From Zhengitettix transpicula (Eukaryota > Arthropoda > Insecta > Orthoptera > Tetrigidae), in assembly GCA_037074705.1 (NCBI GenBank), contig CM073591.1:181003432-181067431 (forward strand): a DNA stretch of 64,000 bases, given 5' to 3'. A program made the position numbers and the translations under genes. The notes under the pieces are model-generated. The model did not search any database. It was not told the origin of the DNA and saw only the letters and a program-made list of their open reading frames with translations. This document shows positions 47,853 to 60,700 of the stretch, in pieces; the stretch's first letter is position 1; each line of letters begins with the position of its first letter.

Positions 47853-48523
47853 CTACCTGGGTTCTCGGTGTTGCCCGGGAAGTCATAACAAAACTCAGAT
47901 ACATCCATAACTCCGGATTTGACTTTAAACTCGGTTGATTTTGCGTTATTTTATGTAACGCCCCTTTCCACACTATCCATAAAGGTGCTCCTGTCACATA
48001 CCGAAAGGGGTTGAAATTATACTACAAACGTATCTGGAAAAACGCTGTATATCACATTGACACCAAAAATTTTCTTTCGACCAAATTATCGGCTGTTTTA
48101 ACATGTTTGAAAATTTCTATCCCCACATCTGGGGTAAACGGCAACTTTATATAACTCAGCGACATCCAGAACCCCGGATTCGACTCCAATCTCGGTTGGT
48201 ATTTCGTAATTTTTTAAAAATCCCCGCCACCCCCACGCCTTCCCATACCGAAAGAAGTTGAAATTATACACAAAAATCATCGGGAGAAACACTATAAATC
48301 TCATTTAAGAGTAAAATATTTATTATAAGCAAATATCGGCCATTTTAGGATGTTTAAAACATTACACGCCCGTCCTCGTCCGCCCCTGGACGTGTTAGTC
48401 GTGATATTTTTTACGTGTCAAAAGGAACACGTGTACAAAATTTGGTCAAATTTTTTCCTCGGGCGTATATTTGTATGCGAAACATCAACCATACGTTCAC
48501 AGTCAATTTTATTAGTAGATAGA
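47853..48523 (-). mobile_element. Helitron-like element, short copy
   Basis: On the minus strand it begins TCTATCTACTAATAAAATTG, preceded by A, and ends gaacccaggtag, followed by T. The final CTAG has become GTAG. The hairpin cccgggcaacaccgag survives in part. Inside are caatctcggttg blocks and the acgtgtacaaaatttggt block. Confidence 0.65.
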
Positions 48524-48814
48524 TCGCAATATTAAAAGTAAGTCACATTTAATTGTTCATTTGACTAAATCTGATTTAGTGCCATCAAATTTTGAAATAT
48601 TTGTAGAAACATTACTTTCGCACTAAAAATTGAATTCATCGTATGAGCTTCGTAATTATAATATTAACATCTTTGGCTTAATAGTCGCCTTTGGAAGGGG
48701 TGAACCATCATGGAAAGAAACAGAGAACCTCAACTACGCTAATAACCGCATGTCTTGTAGATAGCTGTAAGAGGCGTAGCTATTGATGGCAATTAATGAA
48801 ATGTTTCCAGTAAG

Positions 48815-48930
48815 CGTTCGCCGTCTCCGTTACGCAACGCAGCGATCGCCGCGCCACGCCGCTCTGAGGCCTGAGGCCTGAGGCCCGTCACGGCTCTTGC
48901 GCTCGTGATACGCCGATTTCGCCATTCATT
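48815..48930. promoter_or_regulatory. G+C-rich, CpG-dense island
   Basis: A sharply G+C-rich patch (gttacgcaacgcagcgatcg, cgccgcgccacgccgctctg) with a triple tandem tgaggcc at 48865-48886. In an AT-rich insect genome this could mark a promoter or untranslated first exon, or a foreign repeat. No start codon context or TATA box is convincing. Confidence 0.25.
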
Positions 48931-49235
48931 CAAATGAAAGAGATGAATGGAGTATTCAATGCCAAATTTCGTGCTTACTTCCCCGTATCCTTACTGACCA
49001 TATGCTACGAATACATCAATTCAAATTCTTCCGGTCAGGAACTGCATAAATTATGTTACTAGAGTGGAAATTATATTTTAACAGTACAAAATATAACGAA
49101 TTTTTAATGTTTTTCATGGAGTAAAAATGTCTCTAGTAACGAATAAGACTCTACTCGACACCGGAATAGTGAATAAATATGAAAATATATTTCAGACCAA
49201 TAATAGACATATTTAAATCAATGATAATGACAATA

Positions 49236-49521
49236 ATAATAATAAGAAAAATAGCCAAATTCAGACAAAAGAAGTGGTGATATAAATACCACACAACGGT
49301 TCTGGAAACTTTGTTCCTTTCTTCGGGTGCAAATAAAACTAAAAAACACAAGAGCCTAGAGTTATTTTGAGTTTTGTCAACTGTATTGTGCAGTTTTGTC
49401 GGTCTGGTGTATTTTAGTTTTATTTGTAGCTGAAGAAAGGAACAATGTTTCATGACGTTGTGTGGTATTTATATCATCACTTCTTTTTCCTCTATTTGGA
49501 TATTTTTTTCTTATTATTAAT
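49236..49521. repeat. Large foldback repeat FB6
   Basis: Relative of FB2. Arms of about 110 bases (49236-49345 and about 49403-49521) share ataccacacaacg, ggaacaaagttt-like and ctaaaata.. blocks. The minus frame 49151-49453 is a shadow. Confidence 0.8.
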
Positions 49522-49695
49522 TTTCAAAACAGATGTACATTTTCACTTTTATAATTAGAATAAAATGCAATGCTTCTTATAAGTAACGACCAGCTGTTGC
49601 GTATATTCTGCAACAGCACATAAATAAATTTAGTAAGAATAAATTTTTCTTCAATTTAAGAACCTTCACAACAATTGTGTTTTAATACGGGTAAT

Positions 49696-49896
49696 CTATG
49701 CTTTGATATCGAACTCCCCACCTTGCGACGCACTCGCTCTTGCTAAAGCAGCCAGCTGGCCATTCGGGGCTATGGCAGCGACAGCGTTGCGCCATCCGTA
49801 AAGCTCAACAAACTGCCTCAATTTTTGTGCTAAAGATCTGATAGCTCCAAATACTGTCGGGCCGGGCAATGAAACAGAAGGTGGCGGCATAAGCAA
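49696..49896 (-). CDS. Probable terminal exon of an unknown gene
   Basis: The frame MLMPPPSVSLPGPTVFGAIR...LRQFVELYGWRNAVAAIAPN...QGGEFDIKA-stop has clear coding character: G+C-rich third positions, alanine-rich amphipathic segments and no AT bias, against an AT-rich surround. It may begin at the ATG (49896) or at an acceptor inside it (cattgcccggcccgacag, exon from 49853). I do not recognise the family. A horizontally acquired or transposon-derived piece is possible. No AATAAA is seen close downstream. Confidence 0.42.
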   Translation of the reverse strand: MLMPPPSVSLPGPTVFGAIRSLAQKLRQFVELYGWRNAVAAIAPNGQLAALARASASQGGEFDIKA

Positions 49897-50978
49897 CGAA
49901 ATGAAAATAACTTTTCACCATTCAATAATTATAAATCTTATTATAAAGTAGGTGATGTTGTCAAAACAAAACTAATATTCGTACATTTTGGATAATATTC
50001 GAAAAATCACAATCAAATATAACAACATTTAAGAGGCATCATAGTGCAAAAATCCCTGCGTGCTACACTGACATAACGCGTGACTTGTTCAAAAATGTAA
50101 CCTTAATTAAAAAATACTTTCTGGTTAGAAATGCTCAATTGAAAATTATGTGGACAGAATATTGTGTGCGGTCGGAGTGTTGGTAACACTATCACTGATG
50201 CAGTTTTATTAATTTACATAGTTATACTCATCAAAATGGTCGCTTGGGGTGACGTAGCATGTAACTTCAAAAAGTTACGAACCGCCACTGACAACGACTT
50301 TATTCTTCTCACTTCCAAGTAATTGATATGAATGACCAAGTATTTCTGTATTCGTTCAGGGCTGATATTACTTATATATCTGTTTAAGATTTTAATTTAA
50401 ACTATTAAACGCTATACAAAAATATGGAGCCATAGACGGAAAAAAATACATTCATTTCCATAATATACATTCAATCTGATCTTAAAGTTATGCAAATACA
50501 ATTCTTTTGATTGTTGCTTCTTCCGACGGCATCATTTGTGTAGGTACCTAGGTGGAACGGAGCATAACTCATAATATATTTTATTCTTAAAATTCAGTGG
50601 CATTTTATACTTTAAGGATATCTGATGAAACTTTATTAAATACCTGAAACCGCTAAGCGTATATTTCGTTCCTCAGATAAGACGTTTACATCCGCAACAT
50701 TTCTTGCGGTTTAAGCAGATTTTATATTGCGACATTCGTCCATGAGAACTTCAGCATCCAGAAATAATACACGAGATAATATTTATGGCGTTAATTCCAC
50801 ACGAAGATCCTGAACTCAAGGATAAGTACTTTCCTCTTCACTTTTACCTTTACTCATGGAATATATCCAGGACGAAACACATTCAATTTTCGTGATCCTA
50901 TCCTGAACGGGCAATTCTAAATCAAGTTTATGAAGAAATCCTTTGGTACCGAGGTATAATAAGTATATATAATAATAA
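49897..50978. other. AT-rich stretch, nothing recognised
   Basis: No coding signal or repeat seen. Confidence 0.5.
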
Positions 50979-51675
50979 TCTGTACAATAAAAAAGGATGT
51001 ATATTTGTATGTATATATTTACGTTAATACATATTTAAACGCGTTGACAGTTTGCAACAAAACTTGGTAAGGATATAGCACGAGAAACTGTACTGTGGGG
51101 GTGAGAATCTTCTAGCATAAATAGGGAAAGAATTATACTTTAAAAACGTTTCATTTTGTGTTAAATTACTGCACGCCATGAGACCATGACATCACTTTAC
51201 TACGCCACGAACAAAGGAAATAGTTCCATTTTCCGGTAATGAAATAAAGCATAATATATTCACTAACACTCCATCGCATGATGATAAAAAACTATTCGAA
51301 ATATTTTATTATCCTTGCGGAAAATGTTAAGTTAATTTTCGAGCCACATTAGTCACTCCAGTATGGCGACTAGTTGATTAAATTGTGAATCTAGCTAAGA
51401 ATTTCATAAATTTAATCTTTCGTAATGTCTGAAGACTGAGGGACAATTACATCCTGAAATACTCAAGGAGTATAAGAAATTCGGAGGGATGTTTGTTAAT
51501 AGATGGAATATAATTCAATTTATTTCTTAGCTGTTGAATTAATCCACTATCGGTGGAATGTATGTACGGAACTAGGAACATTATATTTAGCTTAAATCAC
51601 TTTTTGGCTAAAAAATTAAATACTTTTTCTGGTTTATATAAATAAGTACACGGGCAACTCTGGGCACCCAGATAG
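50979..51675 (+). mobile_element. Helitron-like element of a different subfamily
   Basis: It begins TCTGTACAATAAAAAAGGAT, preceded by A (50978), and ends gcacccagatag, followed by T (51676). The final CTAG has become ATAG. The body is AT-rich and unlike the GC-box bodies of the other copies; only the terminal 25-30 bases match. Confidence 0.5.
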
Positions 51676-54188
51676 TATATATAATGTAACCTTTGGATGT
51701 CCCACTTTCCATTTATTATTTCGTATTTTTGAGAATATGAAGTTTCGTACTGCTGTCTAAAGGAAGGCCGATAGTATTAATCATAACGTTTAATAATTAA
51801 AAACATCGGGAGTGAAACTTTTAACTGCTTAAGCCAACACAAGAAAATTTTACGTCGGTTTATTATACAAATACTAATCGTATGTGGCAAAATTTTAACC
51901 TTTTAATAAAATTGTGATTCATAGAGCAAAGTAGTGGTGCGATTTTTTTTAAAATTTGAAAATTTTATATATATTAATTGTCCCAAGAGAAATTCATTTT
52001 TAAAAGATACTATATAAATTAAATTTATTAATTGAAATAGTGCCCACAATTGCTACTGTTTGTGAACGTATGTTAACTCAGATACCTATGATACGAGAAA
52101 CGGCAATCTGCAGTGACTTAAACAACAGAAAATTAGTTTACATTGTGCACACTTTCAGTTCAAGCTGAAATTCAATAAAATTTCCGTGATAATCCTCCAA
52201 GGTAAAAGAAAATTTTAATTCTTAAAAAAGTGTTATTATACTTAAGCAGAAATATTTGTCAAGAACATATTGCTGAAAGTTTTTAAAGAATTGAGCATTT
52301 CCACTCATACTTGTCAGCACTTAAAATTATTAAAGCTAAATAATTGTCTCCTTTTCACAACCAATTCAGATTCGCGTTATTTCATCACAAGGAATATAAC
52401 CGAGGCTAAACAATATTAATTATACAGAAATGATTAAAAATGTATTTACTCACCATAATTATATATAATCATATATTATGATTTTTGAGGCTAATTTACC
52501 AATTATCCTTCTCATTAAATAACTATGTATTACTGGAACGACCTGCAACACAATGCACCTATGCTCCCGAATATGTAAACATATAACGTGGGAAGATAGG
52601 TTGTAACTAATGTTGATCTACTTTACAAGTGAAATAAGGAGATAATTGCATAAGAATGTAATAGTATTGGATCTTATTTAAAATACTCATTTTATGGTCT
52701 GACGCAACGTTACAATTGAAAATGGCCGAAACCTGGTCAATAAATTTTATTTATTTAATGAGAAGAATAATTTGTAAACTACCCTTAAATAAATCATCAT
52801 AATTAATAAACAATGTTTCAAATTAAAAACTGACACACATTTTTTCATTTCCACTCATTTTATTTGATTTATTGGTTGTAATTTAATCCACGGGGTACAA
52901 CAAATAATAATTGTACAGTGTTATTATAATTTATTCGAATCATAACACTTGAAACCAGATTTTTGACAGCGTTTATTTGAATAATAATACCTATTCGAAG
53001 CAGTTTTACAACGATGAGTTGTTCAGTGAGACGCCATTGGTTGGATGAGTACAAAATGTTTTAATATAAACAAATTTTTATGCCTCTTATTTGAAATAAA
53101 GTTGGAAATATTAACATTTGCCGATATCCAATTAAACGTTGAGAACTGTTTACATAACAGAAATTTGTTCCAGACATAAAGATTTATGTTACTAGAAAAA
53201 AATATTATGATGAACTGGAACGCATGTCCCAAACAAATTCACTGATCACATTTATGAGGGAATATGTAGATTTTTATACCTTCAGTTAGAGAATAATATC
53301 TCTTTCTAAATTAATTTAAAGGAACGAACATTTATTAGTGGAATGTGATGATTCGAAACTGAAATTCAAACAAAGATGTGGCAATAGCAGTGTGAGATGT
53401 TGAACACTGGCGCAACAGAGGCGGTGGTGCTTGCAGGAGTGATGCAGCCGTAGATAATGTATGGGGGAATTGGCCAATACGGACTGTGCAATGCCATCAG
53501 CCACGGCTCCACTCCACCAGCTCACGATCTCTGTGGTAGCTCTCCAATACCATGCGGATTTCCCATACACGGGCTGATTTATAGTTCTTCTTCGTTGCCT
53601 GCTACGACTTTTCTATCAGAATTTATAAGCATTCAATTGCAAACCCAACGGTTTTATTGCGGACGAAACATAGAATGGGATAGGTTTCCACTTTTTTCAG
53701 TAGTGAGATTAATTTGCTGTTTTCTTACTGCTTGTTTCCACGTCGCTTATCCTGATAATAGCTTATATATACAATTCATTGGGTCATCTTTAGCCATCAA
53801 TTCAGAGCCGCACGACATTTTGAGGATCGGACATCATGCATGATGAAGAGCACAGTCCAGTTTTATTAGATTTTATGGTTGTAGATCCAAGCTGTCTACA
53901 CTTCATTGGGTCTAGTGGTTGTGGGGGCCACCATAAGCAAGGTAAAGTCACCTTCAACAGAAACAAGTGGTTCGATCCATGAATTTTTGCTCTTTCCACC
54001 ATGGTGTAAGTATAAAGGTGAGACGGATTTCGAACGGAATTTGGTTCTCTTCTGCGCATGACGTCACGTTGGGTGCCAGTAACTTGCGGTTGTCACTGTG
54101 TCGAAGATATTCTTTTGGAATTTTGTTTCTGTTAGTTGTTTGTTAGTGGAAGGAAATTGCTTAACTCAGTGTGCATTTCTATTTAAAG
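51676..54188. other. No gene recognised
   Basis: Includes a less AT-biased patch at 53390-53570 with overlapping frames on both strands. A shifted minus reading gives a hydrophobic stretch, but stops interrupt it and no family was recognised. Confidence 0.4.
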
Positions 54189-54287
54189 ATGACAGACGAC
54201 GTCGTCGTGCGCTATTTTGGTTGTATAAATTGTAACAAATCAAACCTAAGTAACGGGCATCAAGTATTTTTTCCTTCCCTAAAGTAA
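54189..54287 (+). CDS. THAP-type zinc finger N-terminal exon of the P-like relic
   Basis: MTDDVVVRYFGCINCNKSNL...HQVFFPSLK: a C-x2-C pair followed by a hydrophobic-FP motif, the layout of the THAP DNA-binding domain start. The frame runs into TAA at 54285-54287. The same spot (ctaaa|gtaattt) is donor-like, so the first exon could have ended at about 54283. The distal Cys/His pair of the domain is not visible downstream. Part of a dead transposase rather than a host gene, most likely. Confidence 0.4.
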   Translation: MTDDVVVRYFGCINCNKSNLSNGHQVFFPSLK

Positions 54288-55530
54288 TTTATGTTAAACA
54301 ATCTAATCTTGCCGTAGGAAAGATAAGATTAATGTAATGTAGAAATATACTAGTTTATGTTTGCAAATCTGGCTCTGAATAATTAATTTCAAGTTCAATA
54401 TCTGATGTGAAAATTGTATTCAAGATTTAAAGGTACAATTTAGATGATAGAGGGACAGTACACAAAAATTCTGCACAAATTCTTTAAAATCAAATCAATA
54501 GATTTGTGTAAAATGAACGGATTTTTGTATGGCGTGAACTGGCAAGAAACTCCAAATTTGCCTTCTGCATTAAATAAATCAAACAATTTATTGACAAGCT
54601 CAGTAAATTTTACAAAGCATCATAAGATCAATGGATATTGAAAGTCAAAGTTCTGTAGTGCAATCTGTCAATCCTGGTATATGAGAGTTGGATCACAAAA
54701 AGGTCTGATTCAGTTCCAGAAGGGGATACTAAAATGCCAACAAATCTTTAGAAAATCGTTACAAAGGACTTAAATACAAATAGACTCCCACATAACCCGT
54801 CGTTTAAATCAAGTCGTGCTGGATTTTATTTCTTCATACATTAGAAGTATGGCTGGAGCTAACGATCATCCTTCTGCTTTGGATTTCACCCAAAGACTTA
54901 AGTGGTATATTCCTGGTAAGCAGTCTGGTAGCATTTTTACTCAAAACAGAAATACAGATGATAGTATCCTTCGGATACATATTTAACCCAAAGTGGCCCA
55001 AAATGTGTAATAATATGTATAAATATATGTAATTAAATAATATTAAATGAAAATTGAATTGAGGAAATAACTCAGTTGACATACATGGAAGATTTCTTTT
55101 GATGAACGTGAAATGGATTGAGAGGTTGACTCTGAACAATACATTTCAATGCCAAACCCTGCAACGTTGGAAGAAACAGTGACTGAAGAAACTTGCAGGT
55201 TACATTGCTTATTGTTTCAGAGATATGTTTAGTTATTTGGGGAATGTGCATGTGAGCTGAATGGCTCCAATTCATTTCATTAGTGAAACTTAAATATCCC
55301 ACTGAGGAGTTGTTATTACTAGCAAGAAGTATAGAAGATGTTTTCAAATACCTTGCATGATTCATCTTTTTTCCAATGATGTGAGTATATTCAATAAATT
55401 GGCTGAGAAAACATTACCCGTAAGCAATATGCATATCCGTCTGGATGGTGCTATTGCTCTAGCCCGAACACGAATATATGAATTGAACAAAAAATTATTG
55501 AATATAACACGAGGAGAAAATTAAAGGCCA
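54189..55530 (+). pseudogene. P-element / THAP9-like transposase relic
   Basis: Fragments of a P-superfamily transposase appear in order on the plus strand, broken by stops and shifts. First a THAP zinc-finger start (54189-54287). Then GLIQFQKGILKCQQIFRKSL (about 54697-54756). Then TRRLNQVVLDFISSYIRSMA followed by GANDHPSALDF and KWYIPGKQSGSIFTQN (54799-54984), the strongest block, matching the conserved LNQDxLExxFxxIRxxGGxxDHPxxLxF segment of P-element and THAP9 proteins. Then degraded C-terminal pieces AGYIAYCFRDMFSYLGN-like and LARTRIYELNKKLLN (to about 55525). Inactive. Terminal inverted repeats and the 8-base target duplication were not located by eye. Confidence 0.78.
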
Positions 55531-57776
55531 AAAATCAAAAGTTTTCTAATCTAATGTAAAATAAATTATACCCGAAAATTGTGTCTTTCTATTTCATTTC
55601 CCTACCCCATCAGAAGAAAGTATTACATTCAAGTACCAATGGGAAGAAAATAATATAATGCTAAAATACACAATATTGGTCAGTTGTGCTAATAGAAATT
55701 CTTTGGAAAGAACAAAATAAGTACTTTGTGCTTTATTGTATAGTCAAGTTGAATCTTCATGGCTGTTCATTGATGCCCATTTTCTGAAACTAATATGTTT
55801 CATTACGGAAAAAATTAAAAGAGCGGATCGTTCAGATGGCAAGAGAGAAGATAAGAATTAAAATACGCTTGTCTCCGAGATAACGTCACGCACCTGTGTA
55901 CCGCTTCACCATTATATTCCAGCATGGTTCCCACCATATTCTCAGCATGTTGCAACTAGAAACGTGTTTTTTTACAAAGGTCGACTATCCCATCCATGTT
56001 TTTCTGTGCTAATTAGAAACGTTTTCTGTTGTTAACTGTAGGCCGAAAAAGTGTTCGAACGGGCCTTCAGCTAACGGTAGGGAACAGGGCCTTTAGGGAA
56101 AGAATTTGAGAGGCTACCTGATTAAGACAATTTGTTGCCCTTCTACTGTCTCGTCACTCTCCATTCTGCCCGAGCTCGTTCAGGTTCAGTTTTCCGGCTG
56201 GAAGTATAGTCTTTATCTACTTTAAGAACATTTGTCATTGGACATTTAACGAATGCAGATACCGCCTAGAATCATCCCACGTTCAGAGGCTGTTAAAACG
56301 CGTTATTTTACCATATCTTCAGAAGAAAAAAACACTAGTACTATTGTGGCAAACAATCAGCTAGTGTTTTTATTTAGCAACTGTCTTATCATTGCCAGTA
56401 AGCCTTAAACCGTCAGTGGATTATAATAATCCGACCGTTCAGTATATGCATTTCGCCCACGAGTCATGACCCTTTTGATTTAAACTAAATAATGTTTTAA
56501 TTTGAGTCTCTTGTATATAATATCTTGCGCTAACAGCCCAAATAATAATAACACTGTATAAGTTGATTTCAAAATTTAGTACTCAAATACGTTATAAATT
56601 TTTATTAAATAGTTTATTCAATACAAGCAAAATCCATTTGATTACAATACATGAAAAAAGAACAATAGTGAAATGAAGTTTAGTAGTAGATAAACGTTAA
56701 AAGGGATCATAAGCTAGAAGTGTGATGCATGTTCCAGATTATCGTGATTTTAGCCAAATTAAAATTCCTGCGAGAAATTTGAATAGATCTCCCCAAATGT
56801 AGGATTCGGCGATACCTTGAAATAGTGTGGGTGAAGTATATAAATAGGGTAGTAGATGGAATTTAGAAGAAAATTTTATTTTTGAAAGGAGCAGCCAATA
56901 TCTGAGTTTAGGCAGTAATTATGTCCAGAGAGTAGTACGAGAAGTAACACCACATTACCAAAGAGCATGAGCACTAACTGCGCAGCTTCAGTATTAACTT
57001 CACAGTCTTACAGATTCAGCCAACTTCATAAATTCAGTTCCTTTGTGAAAAACCATATATATTCAATTAAATTCTCCTATGCAAGGTTGGCCAGCGAAAT
57101 CGTTCATAATTTTTTCTTGTCGAATATCAGGTTCAATTAAAGGAATTTCCATGCATAAGTTAAATAAAGTTTCCAATTGATTGAGCATAAGAACATTAAG
57201 TAAAAAACTAATTATTGTGATGGTCAAACTTGTTTACATTTTTAAACATTAAATTTTTATATATTTTGAAAATTAATAATTTATTGTTACTTAATTTCTC
57301 CCTCCAAAATTAATTTTAAATATGTCGTAATGGTCTGATATTCCGTTATATGTAGTAAAATTAAATGAGCGGAGAAATAATAGCGAAAACAGAAATGATA
57401 TATACTGCTTAGATCCATTATAAATTCCGCCAATTTCTCGCAATGATAAATTTTAGTACCTTTTGGAACATATCCAATTTTTATTATGAACTAATAGATT
57501 ATTTCTTTACTTTCGTAACATTACTTCAGAAGGTTCCTGTTAGCGACACCGAATTTTTTAAAAAATATATCAGGACAAGTAAATTCGTATAAGACAAAAT
57601 TGTTGATTTTTTGCCTCAAATCGGGAAAATTTTTCGCTCCGTAATAGTTTCTTCAGTTAATTGTTCAGTAATTTGAAAATATATTTCTTCAAGCCGAATT
57701 TATTTATTACGAAAAAGGACATTTAATTTCGATTAAAAAACGTATAAATCTTATAAAATTATATTTTATAATATAA
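55531..57776. other. No gene recognised
   Basis: Mixed to AT-rich DNA. The right end runs directly into the 3' terminus of the large Helitron-like element. Confidence 0.45.
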
Positions 57777-60700
57777 CTAGCTGGGTGCCCGGCGTTGCCC
57801 GAGATGTCATTTATCTATAACCATCCATAAGACTCCAATTTTGGTTACTTTTGCGCTATTTTTATGTAAAGCTCCTCGAACCCTATCCCTAAATGTGCTC
57901 ACCTCCCATGCCGAAGGGGGATGAAGTCATTGACTAAATATATCGGCCGTTTTTACATGTTAGAAGATGACCACCCCCACAAATATGCGATAATGAAAAA
58001 GAATGTATTCCACGCAAAAATCGGCCGATTACATTGTCTGAAAATTTATTCCCCCGCCCAACACCTCCCAAACCCGTCGCGTTACCCAGGTTGTCACAAT
58101 TAGATTCAGCGACATTCATAGTCTCGGAATTGATTCGAATCTCGGTTGTTTTTGCGGGATTTTATTTAACGTACCTCCACGCCACCCCTAAGCTTGCTCC
58201 CCTCACAGGGGTTAAATTATACACAAACAACATCGGTATAAATACTTTCAAAGTAATTAACCCCAGGAAATAATTATCGCAAATATCGACCGTTTAACAT
58301 GTTTGAAATTTTTCACCCCCGACCACTCCCGCTTCGGGGACTTAAACGGTCAAGTTTAATGTCATAATTAAACTCAGTGACAATCCTGATAGTTTCTGGT
58401 TTATTTTTATCTAATGCTACTTCCACGCCTACTCTTAAGGGTGCACCCTTCCGAGTCCGAAAGTGGTTGAAATTATACACAGAGAACATGTAGGGAAATT
58501 TTATTAATCTAATTCATCCCGAAATATATTTAATCGACGCAAAAACAGCGGGTAACTCATCCCAACCCAGCCGATACCCGCGCGTTGTCCAGATTGTCAT
58601 AAATAAATTCAGCAACATCCATTACCTTCGATTTGAATCGAATCTCGGTTGTTTTCCCGTTATTTTCAAGGAAATTAATTAAACTCAGTGACAATCCCGA
58701 TAGTTTCTGGTTTCTTTTTATGTATTGCTACTTCACGCCCACCCTTCAGGCTGCACCCTTATGAGTCCGAAAGGGGTTGAAATTATTCACAGAGAACATG
58801 TAGGGAATTTTTATTAATGTAATTCATCCCGAAATATATTTAATCGACGCAAAAAACAGCCGGTCAACTCATCCCAACCCAGCCGATACCCGCGCGTTGT
58901 CCAGATTGTCATAAATAAATTCAGGGATATTCATTACCTTCGATTTAACTCGAATCTCGGTTGTTTTGCCGTTATTTTCAAGGAAATCCCCTCCAGCCCC
59001 ACCCCTATCATGCCTACAAACAACATCGGTAGAAATACTATCAACGTCAATGGTCCCGGCATTTATTTATTCCACGCTAATATCGATGATTTAACATGTT
59101 AGAAAATTTCCATCCCATCCACTCCCGCCTCACGCGGCTAAATAGGCAATTTGATGCTATAATTGAACTGGACAACATCCATAACCTTGGATTTTACTCC
59201 AATCTCGGTTGTATTCGCGTTATTTTATTGCAGCGTTCCTCCACCCAACAGCTAAAAGTGCTCTACTGATAATCCCGACCCGCTTCTGGGTATGGTAGAC
59301 GCGTCTCACCCCAACAGTCGGTAGAAACACTATCAATATCTGTGACCTCTAAAAATATTTATCCGACTGAAATATCGACTGTTTTAGCATGTTTAAATAT
59401 TTCAACCGCCATCCGCCCCCGATTCTGGAGGTGGTAGACGCGTCTCACCCCGACAGTGTTTGTTTCCTGGTCGCATAGAACACGTGTACGAAATTTGGTG
59501 AAATTTTCTCCAGCGGTGTAGATTTGTATAACGAACATACAAATATACAAACATACAAATATACAAACATACAAACATACATACATACACTCATTTTTAT
59601 TTATAAAATTAAACGTCGTTATTAATGGAAACAACATCGGTTAAAATAGTATGAACAACACCACCCTTAAATCTGCTACTTTCCCGTGGTGGAAAGGGTT
59701 GAATTTTTACTCATATCACATGGGTAGAAACACTATCAATCTAGTTTACCCATAAACACATAACATTTTGGCAGTTTTAGAATAATAGACAATTCTCACC
59801 CCCAGCCCTAAGCAAGCTCACCCCTAATGTCTAAAGGGATTTATATTTTCAACAACATCCGTTGAAATAGTATTCACGTAATTCTCAACCAAGAACGCAC
59901 AAGAACTGACTATTTATCTCCCCTTCCAACCCCCACCCTTTCGGGTTAAATGGGCAATTAAAAATATTTATCCGAAGTAAACTCACTGACATCTATAACC
60001 TTCGATTTGACTCCAAACTCAGTTGTATTCGCGTTATTTTTCTGTAAAGCAACTCCACCCCAAACCCTAAGGGTGCCCTTTTCCCAGGGCGTAGGAGATG
60101 AATATTATATTCAGATAACATCGGTAGAAACACAATCAATATCTTTGACCCCGAAAATATTTATCCAAATCGAATACCTGCTGTTTTAGCATGTTTAAGT
60201 ATTTCAACCCCCGTCCACCCCCGCTTCTGGGGTTGGTAGACGCGTCTCACCCCGACAGTGATTGTTTCCTGGTCGCAAAGAACCCGTGTACGAAATTTGG
60301 TGATATTTGCTCCAGCGGTAAAGATTTGTATTCTCCACCCAAAACGCTAGGGGTGCTTTTTCCCCAGGCTGTAGAGGTTGAAAATTATATTCAGATATCA
60401 TCAGTGGAAAGACTATAAATATCTTTGACCCCTAAAAATATTTATCCGACTGAAATATCGACTGTTTTAGCATGTTCAAATATTTCCACCCCCGTCCACC
60501 CCCGTCCACCCCCGCTTCTGGGGGTGGTAGGCGCGTCTCACCCCGACAGTGTTGTTTTCCTGGTCGCAAAGAACCCGGGTACGAAATTTGGTGAAATTTG
60601 CTCCAGCGGTGTAGATATGAACTCTCCACCCCAAACGCTAGGGGTGCTCTTTCCCCAGGGTGTAGAGGTTGAAAATTATATTCAGATATCATCAGTGGAA

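Noticed and set aside
53316..53843. Overlapping long frames on both strands, with a hydrophobic stretch suggestive of a membrane protein
   Set aside because: The hydrophobic reading is broken by stops, and the two frames are complementary shadows without motif or splice sites.
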